Shown: positions 37,546-47,546, numbered from the stretch's first letter. The stretch: DNA of 64,000 nt from Natronobiforma cellulositropha (GCF_025629245.1 NZ_JANZXN010000029.1:35194-99193); one strand, 5' to 3'. The notes: generated by a model not told the origin, from the sequence alone. Made by a program: numbers and translations.

Positions 37546-38508
37546 TTACTTGGGGAACTGCTTTGCGGGGTCCCAGACTGAGACGGGTGCATCCGGGTCG
37601 TGATAGTTCTCGTAGCACTCGGACGCGCGGTACCGCTGTGTCATCAGTGGAAGGCCGTGTCCGAGGACTTTGAAGTATTCCGGTGGTTCGACACCCATCC
37701 CGATGTAACTGTCCCTGGCCTGGCAGAGGAGGTGGTGTTGAAGCGTTCGGCGGAACTCCGTTGGCGTCCCGGGATCGATCGGTGGCAACGAGATGGCTGC
37801 GACTGGCTCTTCGTTGACCGGCGTTGCTTCGAGCAGTTCCTCTTCGCCAGAATCAGGATCGATACGACAGAACCACGTCCCGAGGTCGGTGAGGTCGATC
37901 AGGTCACTCAGGTCGTACCCTCGCTCTTGTGCGACGCGGCGAACATCGGCCAAGAAGTCGACTCCGCTCGATGCATCCCCACCGAGTGACTTCGAAAACT
38001 GGTTTTCGACGAACGCACCACCGAGTGCGTCGGCGAACTGCTGGCGTGTGTTCACGCCCGCTGATGATGATTCCTCGAAACCCAGTATTTGCGTGTAGTA
38101 GGTGAACAACTTGTCATCGACATCGGGGACCTCGATCACTGGCTCGACGTCGGGTTCGGTGTGGCTCCGGAACTGTTGCATCAGTGGGCCAAATAAGTCT
38201 TCGAATCGGTCGTCCGAGAGCTCCCCAACCAGGCCAGCGACTTGATCGAGCAGGTCCGGATATTCACCTAACAGAACCATCAACTCACCCGTTTCTTCTG
38301 CAAGTGTGTGACGAGCGTATCGTCGGGCCTGGTAGAGTTGCTCGTCCGCTTCCGGCGTTCGATCGGCTGGATCACACGAGTAATCGGCCGTCTCGTGGGT
38401 CTCGATATATCCGTGTTCATCGACAGTGATCGTGTGTTCGCGCTCCCAGTTGTCGACGACTGCAATTGTTACTGTCTGCCCGTCGGTCGAGGTGATTGAT
38501 GCGTTCAT
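37546..38508 (-). CDS. unknown protein, stand-alone form of the C-terminal domain of its neighbour
   Basis: A 320-residue protein starting MNASITSTDGQTVTIAVVDN. Its whole length resembles the last 320 residues of the 801-aa protein encoded just upstream: EREHTITVDEHG versus ELEHVITVGTDG near the N-terminus, LFGPLMQQF versus LFGEYLAQH in the middle, and LLCQARDSYIGMGVEPP versus LRCQCRDRYVALGMEPP near the C-terminus. There is no signal peptide or membrane helix. The start overlaps the upstream stop (ATGA) and has GGAGG eight bases before it, so translation is coupled. Function unknown. Confidence 0.85.
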   Translation of the reverse strand: MNASITSTDGQTVTIAVVDNWEREHTITVDEHGYIETHETADYSCDPADRTPEADEQLYQARRYARHTLAEETGELMVLLGEYPDLLDQVAGLVGELSDDRFEDLFGPLMQQFRSHTEPDVEPVIEVPDVDDKLFTYYTQILGFEESSSAGVNTRQQFADALGGAFVENQFSKSLGGDASSGVDFLADVRRVAQERGYDLSDLIDLTDLGTWFCRIDPDSGEEELLEATPVNEEPVAAISLPPIDPGTPTEFRRTLQHHLLCQARDSYIGMGVEPPEYFKVLGHGLPLMTQRYRASECYENYHDPDAPVSVWDPAKQFPK

Positions 38509-40910
38509 TGGTCTCCCCTCCAAGTGTTTGTCGGTGCGGTGATCGTCGGCGGTATCGGTGCCGTGGTTGGTGTTCCTTCGAGGTGGTCGAGAACGTCTCG
38601 TGCCCAGGCGACATCCTCGTAGAGGACGTTCTGGATGTGTTTTGCAACCAGCATCTCGGGTGCAGTTCCGGGTTCGTATCCCGCCACGTTTGCCTCTGGG
38701 TTGTGGAAGTCAGGAACCGAGTCGTACTCGGTATAGAGACTCGTAAGCGACTGCTGACCGGGGCCGAGGATTCGGGACTCGACTGGCGGTTCCATTCCGA
38801 GAGCGACGTACCGGTCACGACACTGACAGCGGAGGTGCTCACCCATTACAAGCTGTAACAATTCGGGAGTCACGACGAACCGAACCGGAAGCGACACCAG
38901 TGCGTACGTCTCTCCGTCGGGAACCGATGCTTCTCGCAGTACGGTCCGCTCGTCGTCGTCGAGGACGGCAATTTGAATGTCCGATACCCCTGCGACAGTT
39001 CCGTCTTCGATAGAGACCCACACCTCATAGAGTACGACCTCATTTTCGAGGTCAATACCGACCGGATCGACCGGACGTTTGACTTCGTCGACAAACGGTG
39101 CTGTATCGTTCCAGTGACTAGCGTGTTGCGCCAGGTACTCGCCAAATAGTTCGTCGACTTCCTCGGTCGACAGCTCGGCGATTGCCTTACTGACTGCCTC
39201 GATTGATTCTGGCTTCGACTCAGGGCTGAGAACGTCGACGTCGTGTTCCCGGTCAAGCCAGTATGCGGCATATCCACGAACGAACTGGGCCAGTTGCTGC
39301 TGGAACGGAGAGAGGTCGCCGATAGTTTCGGGGATGTCCCCCTCGCCAGTGTTGGTCGACACGCTGCCGTCGGTTCCGACGGTGATCACGTGCTCGAGCT
39401 CGTACTGATCTGAGACGGAGACTGTCACTGTGCTCGCTGTTTCTTCCTCGATAGTAACTTGGAACTCACCGTCATCGGGCCACCAGTGACCACGAGTGAG
39501 GTTAGCACGAGTCTGTAACTCAGCAGCGACGAACCGATCAGTCGAGGCTTCGACCACCGACCAGAGGTCCGTGACGATGCGCTCGAGTTCGTCAAGGTTC
39601 TCCGCCGCGAGGATTCGGTCGGCCAGCGCTTTGGTCGCCTCGGTCAACGGCGATCCGACGTCGTTGTCGTCGTCAACCAACTCCCGAATACGATCGTAGT
39701 ACGCCATCGCGGTATCGATCTCGCCACGTTCGACGTTCGCTTCGACTCCCCTGGCGAGCGCTCGGGCGTAACGACTCGAGACCGCAGTTTCGGTTGGGTC
39801 GTGTGTGTCGGTGAGTGTTGTGATCAACTCGAGTTTCTGTTCCGCTGCCTCGAAGTTTTCCTGCTCGAAATAGAATTTTACGGCGCTCCGGAGCGCGTCT
39901 GCGTAGTATTCAGGTACTGACTCCCACTCGGCGTACGATTCGTAGAAGGTCGTGAGACGGTCGAGCGTCTGTTCGACCTCGACAGATCGTTCAGCGCCGA
40001 CGCGATTGTAGACCTCGTTGCGGTAGTACCACCCGAGGAGCCTTGGGAGGCGTTCGTCGTCATGTGTGTCGACCAGTTGTTCGATGCGTTCGATCTCCGC
40101 TTCGGTTGCCTGAAACTTCTCCTGGCTGCCGAGAGCCCACACCTTCGGGTGGGTGCCATGGGCCAGCCAGTAGGCCAGCTCGTCGCTCCGGTATCGCTGG
40201 TAGAGACCTTCGATTCGACTAGCCGTTCGTTCGGTGAGGGCGTAGTTGAGGTGCTCTCGCTCGTAGCTCGCGCGAGCCGAGTAGCTCAACGCACCCGCCA
40301 GCCGTTCGTCGAGACGCTCGCCGGGATACTCTCGTGCGAGGCTCTCGACGAACTGATAATTCGCATCGATCTTGCTCGTCCGCCCCTGGTCGAGCGTGAA
40401 ATGAAGACCTGCTTCGGTGACGAGGGCGTCGGCGAGAGAGGCTGCAATCGCCTCCTGTCGGTGGGACTCGTGTAGCCGAGTGAGTCGTTGAATCTCGAGC
40501 GAAATATCCTCGAGCCGACTGTCAGTCGCATACGATGCGACCAGTTGGCTGGTCGCGAAAGCGAGCCATTCTGCAGCCTCAGAGTCTGCGTTGTCGTCGT
40601 ACAGTTCTTCGAGTCTGTTTCGGTAGCGTTCGACGTCTTCCGCCGTGAGTTCGGTCTTCCGATTGAGGCAGTTGTCTACCGTCGTGGCCGCCGCGAGACC
40701 TCGAATCAGCGCCGACCGAACCAGTGGTGTTCGCTGGACCTCGTAACACTCCTCGAGACGCCCTATCCATGCTTCTTGAGGAGGGTACGTATCGGCATCA
40801 GCAGAGGCAACGAGTGCTTCGACGATCGCTTCGGCCGAGGCGACTGGGTGCTCTGCTGTGTCGAGCGTTGCAATCTCTCGTTCTATCGGGTCGTGAGTAT
40901 CTTCTGTCAT
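38505..40910 (-). CDS. unknown protein: helical repeat (TPR-like) region plus shared C-terminal domain
   Basis: An 801-residue cytoplasmic, acidic protein. Residues 1-470 are a run of amphipathic helix pairs resembling TPR/HEAT-type solenoids (for example FYFEQENFEAAEQKLELITT and RGEIDTAMAYYDRIRELVDD), without a fixed consensus. Residues about 475-801 form the domain shared with the next gene, with HLRCQCRDRYVALGMEPP near 720. I do not recognise either part. The base composition is visibly less GC-rich than the ribosomal genes, which suggests acquisition. No toxin, nuclease, protease or nucleotide-binding motif was seen. Confidence 0.85.
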   Translation of the reverse strand: MTEDTHDPIEREIATLDTAEHPVASAEAIVEALVASADADTYPPQEAWIGRLEECYEVQRTPLVRSALIRGLAAATTVDNCLNRKTELTAEDVERYRNRLEELYDDNADSEAAEWLAFATSQLVASYATDSRLEDISLEIQRLTRLHESHRQEAIAASLADALVTEAGLHFTLDQGRTSKIDANYQFVESLAREYPGERLDERLAGALSYSARASYEREHLNYALTERTASRIEGLYQRYRSDELAYWLAHGTHPKVWALGSQEKFQATEAEIERIEQLVDTHDDERLPRLLGWYYRNEVYNRVGAERSVEVEQTLDRLTTFYESYAEWESVPEYYADALRSAVKFYFEQENFEAAEQKLELITTLTDTHDPTETAVSSRYARALARGVEANVERGEIDTAMAYYDRIRELVDDDNDVGSPLTEATKALADRILAAENLDELERIVTDLWSVVEASTDRFVAAELQTRANLTRGHWWPDDGEFQVTIEEETASTVTVSVSDQYELEHVITVGTDGSVSTNTGEGDIPETIGDLSPFQQQLAQFVRGYAAYWLDREHDVDVLSPESKPESIEAVSKAIAELSTEEVDELFGEYLAQHASHWNDTAPFVDEVKRPVDPVGIDLENEVVLYEVWVSIEDGTVAGVSDIQIAVLDDDERTVLREASVPDGETYALVSLPVRFVVTPELLQLVMGEHLRCQCRDRYVALGMEPPVESRILGPGQQSLTSLYTEYDSVPDFHNPEANVAGYEPGTAPEMLVAKHIQNVLYEDVAWARDVLDHLEGTPTTAPIPPTITAPTNTWRGDQ

Positions 40911-41246
40911 CGTGATTGTAGACGGTGCACGCTATCAGACGACCGCCGGAGGACAAGCAGTCGGTTGTGGATTGACGCTGTGAAAGGAATCACCACCAGC
41001 GACGCGTGTTCCAGTGTAGGTCTCTCGACGACGCCTGAGGTGTCAATTTATGATGTGTTGGTATAAGCATATCTATATTGTTTGGTTGTCGAAGTGTACA
41101 CTGCTTTCGACTGTCTACTTTCCTGAGAGGCAGACGAACGCGTTCGCTCAACCAGTAGTTGCTCACACGTGAGCGATGTCGACCAGAAGTTACCTTCGTA
41201 CAACGATCGCGTACGATACGAAAGCGCCTACTACGACGGGAGACTA
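40911..41246. other. AT-richer intergenic region upstream of the unknown operon
   Basis: About 335 bases. An AT-rich stretch at 41046-41098 contains a possible minus-strand TATA box (GCTTATACC), which would give the 801-aa gene a leader of about 120 bases. No gene is visible. Confidence 0.4.
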
Positions 41247-42812
41247 TCAGTTGGCGCTGATCTCGAGTGAGTGGGTCGGGACGTGCAAGTGGACGACGTT
41301 TTCGTCAGCAGGGCCCGGAATCAGTTCACTTACGCCTTCGTCGAAGTTCATCGTCGTGTCTTCGTTCTGTATCGAGAGCGTGTGACCAACGATTGCTCCC
41401 CAGAAATCGATCTGTCCGGTAAGCGTGATGTCGTACGCTGACGAGAAGTCATCTTCGTCGTTACTGGGAGCAAATATGACTCCTTGGAACATCGTTCCAG
41501 CAGAGCTGACCTCAATTACCGATGACGACTTGCCGTATATCCAGTTAGCGCTCGCGTTCTCTCCGTCACAGCCGTCGACACACGCCTCGATATTTTGTAG
41601 CAGAATGTCACCACCGACGTACATACTGAAACGATTGTCTCCAGCATTGACTACGTTGATCTTTCCACTATCGCCTGTCATATTGACGTCGTCTTCGACT
41701 GCCAGAACGACGTCACCATCGGACAGGTCGACCTCGATCGTTTCGTACTGATCGTCGATGTCTATTTCATCCGCAAAGTAGTATCCGCTGTCGAGCCGTA
41801 GATTCTCGTTATTTCCAACTGGTCCCAGGTCAGTCCCGTGGTTGCTGGCGGTATCGATCATGTGATCGATCGTCTCGTCTTCGGGTTCGTAGACTGGGTC
41901 GTGACGGATCGTGGAATTGTACTCGTCTTCCTGGTACTGACAGTCGATAATTTCGCTATCGTTGCCAGTCGATGCACCATTGTCACAGTCGATCTCTCGA
42001 GCGATCACGTCGCTACCGATCGTTGGGCCACTCAACCCGTCCGACGCATCGACGAGGTTCGCTGCATCGACACCGGTTCCGATTGAGGGATTATTTCCCG
42101 GGTACACATCTATCTCGGCGATCACGGTCTGTGCACCGTCGTAACCACGCTCTTCGTCGACGACCTCGACCTCTGCGTCGGGAAACGCCGACTCGAGGTA
42201 GGTTTGCCAGCCACCGTAGTAGACGGAGGTCACCTCGAGTCTGATCTCGCCGCCGTTGGTGAACTGTGAGAGCGAGCTACTCCCGTGGTTCTGGAGCGTC
42301 AGGTCGCCGTCGTCGGAGACGTTCGCCTCGGTCAGGTTCATCACTGGGAGGACGAACGTTCCCTCGCGGTGGTAGAGCGAGGGTGACGAGACGACGGCCG
42401 ATCCGTCGCCGCTGTTGCGCCAGACACCGCCGCCCTGGTAGGCGACTGACGTTCCATCGGTGGCCGTCCACTCGAGCGACCGCAAGGGTTGTGGCCCGTC
42501 GTCGAACACCGACGAGTCGTCGACGAAGACGTCGATCTGACCGTTCTCGACGAACGCGATCTCACCCATCGCTGGATCGTGACCGAGGTCGACCGAGCGT
42601 GTGACGTCACGCGAGGAGGCAGCGGTCTCGAGTTCGGCGCTCAACTCGGTGAACGCCCCCTCGATACGCTCTTTCTCGGCGTTCTGCTCGATGTCGGTCG
42701 TCGTCTGGCCAGCGACGAGTAAGATACCCACGCTGGCGATGGCGACCACGCCGAAGAGGATGACGAAGCCGAGGACAGGTGCCACCGCTCGTGAATCTCG
42801 GTTCACGTACAC
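41247..42812 (-). CDS. pilin-like surface protein, array member 1
   Basis: A 521-residue protein with a GTG start. The N-terminus DSRAVAPVLGFVILFGVVAI is a class III (pilin-like) signal and hydrophobic helix, as in archaeal type IV pilins and the DUF7289-like group. Shared array motifs follow: AYQGGGVWR (about 123), YYGGWQTYLES (about 200), a Cys pair CVDGC (about 418), and FQGVIFAPS (about 448), the last resembling the DUF7305/PilX-associated beta-helix segment; it ends VVHLHVPTHSLEIS. It should be anchored in the membrane with a large outside part. Confidence 0.8.
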   Translation of the reverse strand: MYVNRDSRAVAPVLGFVILFGVVAIASVGILLVAGQTTTDIEQNAEKERIEGAFTELSAELETAASSRDVTRSVDLGHDPAMGEIAFVENGQIDVFVDDSSVFDDGPQPLRSLEWTATDGTSVAYQGGGVWRNSGDGSAVVSSPSLYHREGTFVLPVMNLTEANVSDDGDLTLQNHGSSSLSQFTNGGEIRLEVTSVYYGGWQTYLESAFPDAEVEVVDEERGYDGAQTVIAEIDVYPGNNPSIGTGVDAANLVDASDGLSGPTIGSDVIAREIDCDNGASTGNDSEIIDCQYQEDEYNSTIRHDPVYEPEDETIDHMIDTASNHGTDLGPVGNNENLRLDSGYYFADEIDIDDQYETIEVDLSDGDVVLAVEDDVNMTGDSGKINVVNAGDNRFSMYVGGDILLQNIEACVDGCDGENASANWIYGKSSSVIEVSSAGTMFQGVIFAPSNDEDDFSSAYDITLTGQIDFWGAIVGHTLSIQNEDTTMNFDEGVSELIPGPADENVVHLHVPTHSLEISAN

Positions 42813-43091
42813 TCACCCGAGTAACTTTTTCCACCCATTCTTTGAGACCAATACTCCCTCAAAGGTAATATACTATTTTATCTCGATGAATATATTACTG
42901 AATTGCGTGGAATAATTACTCCCCGAACGTTCTTGAGTGATTGACTATCTACGGAGTTGGTGTCTCTCCTCGAGCATCGGCTCACGGCTGTTGGTTCTCG
43001 GTCGGTCGGACACGGGAGAGTGGTACAGACGTGACGGGTGGTGTGATACGACACGGGACCGGGGTCTTCGCCAGCGTGCCGTCGTGGCCGG

Positions 43092-45104
43092 TCAGCGACG
43101 GTCGACTTCGATGTCGGAGACGATCACGTGGAGATAGCGAATCGTGTTCTCCGTCGACTCGTGCTCTTCGGCCGGGTCTTCTTCCTCGCTGCCTGCCCCG
43201 GTGCCGGGTGCTCCGGGGACCTCGTAGGTGTCTGCGAGGTTCTCGTCGTAGATGAACGTCAGCTTCCCCTCGGAATCGAGTCCGCCAGCGACGACTGCTC
43301 CGAAAATGCGGAGGTTGCCGTCGCCTTCGAAGACGACGTTGTCGTCTTCGTACTCACCCTGGGGTGCGTAGATCGTCCCGTGGAGGACTGGTTCACCGAA
43401 GAAGGTGAACGTCGTCGACGACGTGCCGTACAGTTGGATCACGCTCGCGTCGCTGTCACCGACGCCTCGGCAGCCGCTGACACCGGGGCACATATTCGAA
43501 CTATTCATGTCGAAGTCGTTCGCGGCCCAGAAGCGGACGACACCATCGTCTTCGTTCTCGACGTGGACGTTCCCGCGGACGTACGCGTCGCCACTGAGGA
43601 TCACGTCGATGTCGCCGTCACCCACGTCGAAGACGAGGTCCTGTTCGTCGTCGACAGACAGGGTATCGACGTGGTAGGTCCCCGCAGTGAGCGGCCCATC
43701 GTCTTCGTCGATGTCGACGAACTCCCCTTCGTAGTCGTCGATCCAGCCCTGGATCGTCTCGTCGAGCGGTTCGAACGGTTCGGGGACGATCCCATCTACG
43801 TACGTGGCGATGTCCGTCCCGAGGTGGTCGTGGATTCGGTCATCGATCTCACCGTCGTTGGCGTGGTGGTTCGAACAGGGACCGAAGCAGTAGAACGGGT
43901 GTGGCGGCGTGATCTGTCCACCCGCGTAGAGTGCGTCGTACTGTCGGTTGATCTTGCTTCCCAGTTGAATGTCTCCCGGTGCCGTCACCGTTCCACCAAC
44001 GCTTCCGGGATCGAGGTAGACGTCACCGCCGGCGACGATGTCGCCACCGATCGAGTTGGTCTCGTCGGTGACGATCACGTCGCCTCCAGCGACGACGTCC
44101 CCACCGACGCTGTCTCTGACCGTGACTGTCCCGCTGGCGATGACGTCTCCGGTGACGTCACCGCCGTCGTCGGAGACCACCACGTCACCGTCGACGATGA
44201 CGTCGCCGTCGACACCCATCTGCACGACCGAGTCCTCGATGGCGACGACGTCACCGGTGATCGTTCCCCCCGTACTCGTATCGAGACCACCTTCGATGTT
44301 CACCGCCCGGTCGAACACGTTGACTATCTCCACCGGATCGCCGCTCGTCCCCTCGCCGCCGTTGGTCTCGCCAGGGTCGATTGCTGGCGCCGTCTCGAGT
44401 TCACCAGTTACCGTCCCGTCTTCGACTGTGACGTTGGCCAGTCCGAGCGATTCGAAGTAGGACGCCCAGCCGCCGGTGTACGGCGTCGTCACGGCGACGA
44501 CGAGCGGCCCGTCGGTCACGTAGCCGCTGTGGTGAATCGTCGATCCCGTTCGCTCCATCGAGAACGTACCGCTGCTCGAGTGACCCGCTGCGTCGAGGGC
44601 GGGAATCGGCAGCGTCAGTGACTCCTCGCGCAGGTGCGCCTCCGGCGTCGACACTGCGATGGAGCCGTCTCCACTGCCGCGCCAGACGCCGCCACCCTGG
44701 TAGGCGACGGTCGTCCCGTCGGCCGCGCGGTACTCGAGCGAGTGTAACGGAATCGGCTCACGTTCACCCGGGCCGAAGATCGAGTCGTTGTCGAGTAACA
44801 CGTCGATCTCGCCGTTCTCGACGAGTCGCATCTCGCCGTGGCTGGTCTCGAGGTCGAAGTCGGTGCTACGGACGACGTCGTGGGCCGCAGCCGTCGTCTC
44901 GAGGTTCGCGCTCAACTCGAGGAACGCGGCTTCGACACGTTCGCTCTCGCTTCGCTGTTCGATCTCGGAACTCGTCTGACCCGCTACGAGATAGATGCCG
45001 ATACTCGCGATGGCGACCACTCCGATGAGCAGTACGATTCCGAGCACCGCCGCCTCCGCTCGCCTCGTCCGGTGAGACCCACCACTCACTCCCCCTACAC
45101 CCAT
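43092..45104 (-). CDS. pilin-like surface protein with beta-helix repeats, array member 2
   Basis: A 670-residue protein starting MGVGGVSGGSHRTRRAEAAV, with the pilin-like helix VLGIVLLIGVVAIASIGIYL. It carries AYQGGGVWRGSGDG, YTGGWASYFESLG, a Cys pair CPGVSGC and LHGTIYAPQG, and ends IRYLHVIVSDIEVD. Between about residues 275 and 385 are short turns such as GDVVVSDDGG, GGDVVAGGDVIV and GGDIVAGGDVYL, a right-handed beta-helix/bactofilin-like pattern. The ATG at 45104 is preferred to 45128 because the TATA box (45126-45135) is 27 bases upstream of it and overlaps the other. Confidence 0.82.
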   Translation of the reverse strand: MGVGGVSGGSHRTRRAEAAVLGIVLLIGVVAIASIGIYLVAGQTSSEIEQRSESERVEAAFLELSANLETTAAAHDVVRSTDFDLETSHGEMRLVENGEIDVLLDNDSIFGPGEREPIPLHSLEYRAADGTTVAYQGGGVWRGSGDGSIAVSTPEAHLREESLTLPIPALDAAGHSSSGTFSMERTGSTIHHSGYVTDGPLVVAVTTPYTGGWASYFESLGLANVTVEDGTVTGELETAPAIDPGETNGGEGTSGDPVEIVNVFDRAVNIEGGLDTSTGGTITGDVVAIEDSVVQMGVDGDVIVDGDVVVSDDGGDVTGDVIASGTVTVRDSVGGDVVAGGDVIVTDETNSIGGDIVAGGDVYLDPGSVGGTVTAPGDIQLGSKINRQYDALYAGGQITPPHPFYCFGPCSNHHANDGEIDDRIHDHLGTDIATYVDGIVPEPFEPLDETIQGWIDDYEGEFVDIDEDDGPLTAGTYHVDTLSVDDEQDLVFDVGDGDIDVILSGDAYVRGNVHVENEDDGVVRFWAANDFDMNSSNMCPGVSGCRGVGDSDASVIQLYGTSSTTFTFFGEPVLHGTIYAPQGEYEDDNVVFEGDGNLRIFGAVVAGGLDSEGKLTFIYDENLADTYEVPGAPGTGAGSEEEDPAEEHESTENTIRYLHVIVSDIEVDRR

Positions 45105-45125
45105 ATCATTAATTATGGCGGTCTT

Positions 45126-45135
45126 CAATATAAAG
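45126..45135 (-). promoter_or_regulatory. TATA box of array member 2
   Basis: The minus strand reads CTTTATATTG, 22 to 31 bases upstream of the ATG at 45104, so the mRNA should be leaderless and the start is fixed. Confidence 0.65.
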
Positions 45136-45246
45136 TATTCGTCTAGATGCAGTCCAATTACAATAATCTATCCTGGATGTATTTATGATTCCGTACCTAT
45201 GCCCGGATGAAAGTTATGAATGGTGATGTCACGTGGCGATGAACGC

Positions 45247-47523
45247 CTACGGTCCCGAGCTGAGGTGGACCTCGCTCAGGACCACGTCGAGATACGAGAC
45301 CTGTGCCGTGGTGGTCGCCGTCTCGCTCTGTGGTGGCTCTGTCAGCGCCTCGTCGAAGTGGATCCGGTTGTCGTTCGCCGTCGATTCGACGTTCCCGACG
45401 ACCGCTCCGTAGATCGTGGTCCGTCCGGAAATGTCGACGTCCGTTCCCGACGCCCCGGATCCGCCGGGTCCGTGCAACACGCCGACGAACGACGAGTCGA
45501 CGCTCAACTGGGCGCTGCTGTCGGCGTTCATGTGGACCCAGAGCAGCGGTGCGCGCTGTCCCGCGACGTCGATTGTCCCCTCGTTCGTCAGCAGGAACTC
45601 ACCGTTCAGGTAGACGGTCACACCGCCGTCACCTACGACCTCGACGTTCGCCTCCTCGACGACGGAGAGGTCGCTGTCGACGTAGAGCGTGATCGGCCCG
45701 TCGCTCGTATCGAGCACGAGCGTCTCCGCGTTCGAGCCAGTGCCGTCGAGTGCGATTTCGTCGAGGTAGTACGAGCCAGCCTCGAGCGTACATCCCGAGA
45801 ACGCTTCACAGCCGACGAGTTCCCCGCCGACGATGCGGGTCGTGTTCGTGTTGTCGTTCTCGTCCGCGAGTCGGTCGCCGGCCGCTTCGATCTCCTCGTC
45901 GACGGCGTCCGGAGTGTCGATCTCCGGCGCTGGTGGGTCGTCGGGGAGTCGGTAGGCGGGGGATGGCGGTGGAGAAGCCGAGTCGGTACTCGATCCGTCG
46001 ACGCTGTCGTCGTCGACGCTCCCACCCGCAGTTGCGGCACCGGTCACGCTCCCGCCGTTGCTCGTGATGTCTCCACCCGCGTAGACGTCGCCGTCGATCT
46101 CGCTCGCCCACTCGAGTCTGACGTCTTCGCCAGCGCGGACGGTGCCGACGACCTGCGCGTCGACCGGCTCGAGCGTGACTGAGCCGCCCGCGTAGACGTC
46201 GTTGTGGTGGGTCGCCTGGTGTTCGAACGTGACGTCACCGCTCGCGTGAATCTCCCCGTGGACGGTCGCACCACCGGTGACGACCACGTCACCGTCGGCG
46301 ATCACGTCGCCGAAGATTTCGGTGCCCGTGCCGATTGCCGCGTCGCCGCCCGCGTGGAGGTCACCGTGGACGGTCGCCGACTGGAACGCCTCCACGTGAT
46401 CGCCAGCGAGGACGTCGTCGCCGAACGTTCCACCCTGGACGGACAGCGTCTCGCCGGTGGCGTACGTCCCGCCGAACCAGGGATCGTTCGAGACCTCGCT
46501 CGCTCCGGCGATGGTCACGTCACCGCTCACGTCGATCGCGTTCGCGACGTGGGCGTCGCCGCCAGCTTTCACCGATCCACCGACGACGACGTCCACCGAC
46601 GGCGTGAAGTTCCCTTCGACGACTACCGGTGCGTTCGCGTTCCCCGGGGGCGCGTACGGTCCACCCGTCGAGTCGTAGCTGTCGATCTCACCGTAGTTGG
46701 TCAATTCGAGGGTCACCGCGTCGGAGACGATCGGTCCCTCGAGTCCGCCACCCTCGAGCGGACTCGCGAGCGAGACGGATACCTCGTCGCTCCCGTCGGG
46801 TCCGTACGAGACCTCGCCGTCGACCTCCGCCTCGAAGAAGCGCCCCCACGCCAGGTAGTACTCGCTGTGGATGGTGATCTCGACGTCACCGTTTCGCAGC
46901 GCAGTCTGGTGTGACCCCGACAGGCACGTCCCCGATGCGGGGTAGACGCGCGTCGTCTCGAGGCTCTCGATGTCGATCGTTCCCGTCACCGTCCCCTCAC
47001 CGGTGACGCTCGTCACCGGGAGGTGGAGCGTCGCCTCTTCGGGCGTCGACCCCGGTGAGTAGTAGACCGCCGGTGAGGAGAGCATCGCGCTCTCGTTGGC
47101 GCTCGCCGACCACACGCCGCCGCCCTGGAACGCGACGCTCGAGTCGCCCTGTTCGTAGCGAACGCTCCCCAGCGGCCGTTCGTCGAGGAGCGTACACGCC
47201 GTCCCGTCGTCGACGAGTTCGACGGTGATCCACCCCGCGTCGGGGTCGACCACGGCCCGCCCGTGCTCGGGCGCGAGATCCATCGTCCGAGCGACGTCGG
47301 CCGTCGACGAGGTCGTCTTGATCTGGTGGCTCATCTCGAGGAACGCGCCCTCGATCCGGTCGCGTTCGGCCTGTTCTTCGATACTCGAACTCGTCTCCCC
47401 CGCCACCAAGAGGAGTCCGATACTCGCAACGGCGACCACACCGATCAGGAGGACGAACCCGAGTACCGCAGTCTGGCCGCGACGGTCTCCAGTAGCTATC
47501 CCCCAACTCCCCCACGGTCCCAT
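45247..47523 (-). CDS. pilin-like surface protein with beta-helix repeats, array member 3
   Basis: The largest member, 758 residues, starting MGPWGSWGIATGDRRGQTAV with helix VLGFVLLIGVVAVASIGLLL. It has AFQGGGVWSASANES, YYLAWGRFFEAE and a long beta-helix region (about 310-500) of turns such as GDVTIAGASEV, HGDLHAGGDAAI, GDVIADGDVVVTGG and GDVYAGGDITSNG. FVGVLHGPGG replaces the usual FxGxIYAP and the Cys pair of the other members is missing at that place. It ends VSYLDVVLSEVHLSSG. The TATA box at 47547 fixes the start. Confidence 0.82.
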   Translation of the reverse strand: MGPWGSWGIATGDRRGQTAVLGFVLLIGVVAVASIGLLLVAGETSSSIEEQAERDRIEGAFLEMSHQIKTTSSTADVARTMDLAPEHGRAVVDPDAGWITVELVDDGTACTLLDERPLGSVRYEQGDSSVAFQGGGVWSASANESAMLSSPAVYYSPGSTPEEATLHLPVTSVTGEGTVTGTIDIESLETTRVYPASGTCLSGSHQTALRNGDVEITIHSEYYLAWGRFFEAEVDGEVSYGPDGSDEVSVSLASPLEGGGLEGPIVSDAVTLELTNYGEIDSYDSTGGPYAPPGNANAPVVVEGNFTPSVDVVVGGSVKAGGDAHVANAIDVSGDVTIAGASEVSNDPWFGGTYATGETLSVQGGTFGDDVLAGDHVEAFQSATVHGDLHAGGDAAIGTGTEIFGDVIADGDVVVTGGATVHGEIHASGDVTFEHQATHHNDVYAGGSVTLEPVDAQVVGTVRAGEDVRLEWASEIDGDVYAGGDITSNGGSVTGAATAGGSVDDDSVDGSSTDSASPPPSPAYRLPDDPPAPEIDTPDAVDEEIEAAGDRLADENDNTNTTRIVGGELVGCEAFSGCTLEAGSYYLDEIALDGTGSNAETLVLDTSDGPITLYVDSDLSVVEEANVEVVGDGGVTVYLNGEFLLTNEGTIDVAGQRAPLLWVHMNADSSAQLSVDSSFVGVLHGPGGSGASGTDVDISGRTTIYGAVVGNVESTANDNRIHFDEALTEPPQSETATTTAQVSYLDVVLSEVHLSSGP

Positions 47524-47546
47524 GTCCAGTACAGTGTGTGACAAAA

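Noticed and set aside
43128..44621. Plus-strand open frame of 497 codons opposite pilin-like member 2
   Set aside because: It mirrors the Gly/Asp/Val beta-helix codons and has no start signal, while the minus strand has a conserved paralogue family and promoter.
45105..45128. Longer N-terminus (MKTAIIND) for pilin-like member 2
   Set aside because: The TATA box would overlap the first codons; the ATG at 45104 fits a leaderless transcript and the short basic N-terminus of the paralogues.
43900..46600. Possible CRISPR array, because of regularly spaced similar short units in the pilin-like genes
   Set aside because: The units are in-frame codons for GDVxAGGDV beta-helix turns with variable spacing and no identical repeats.
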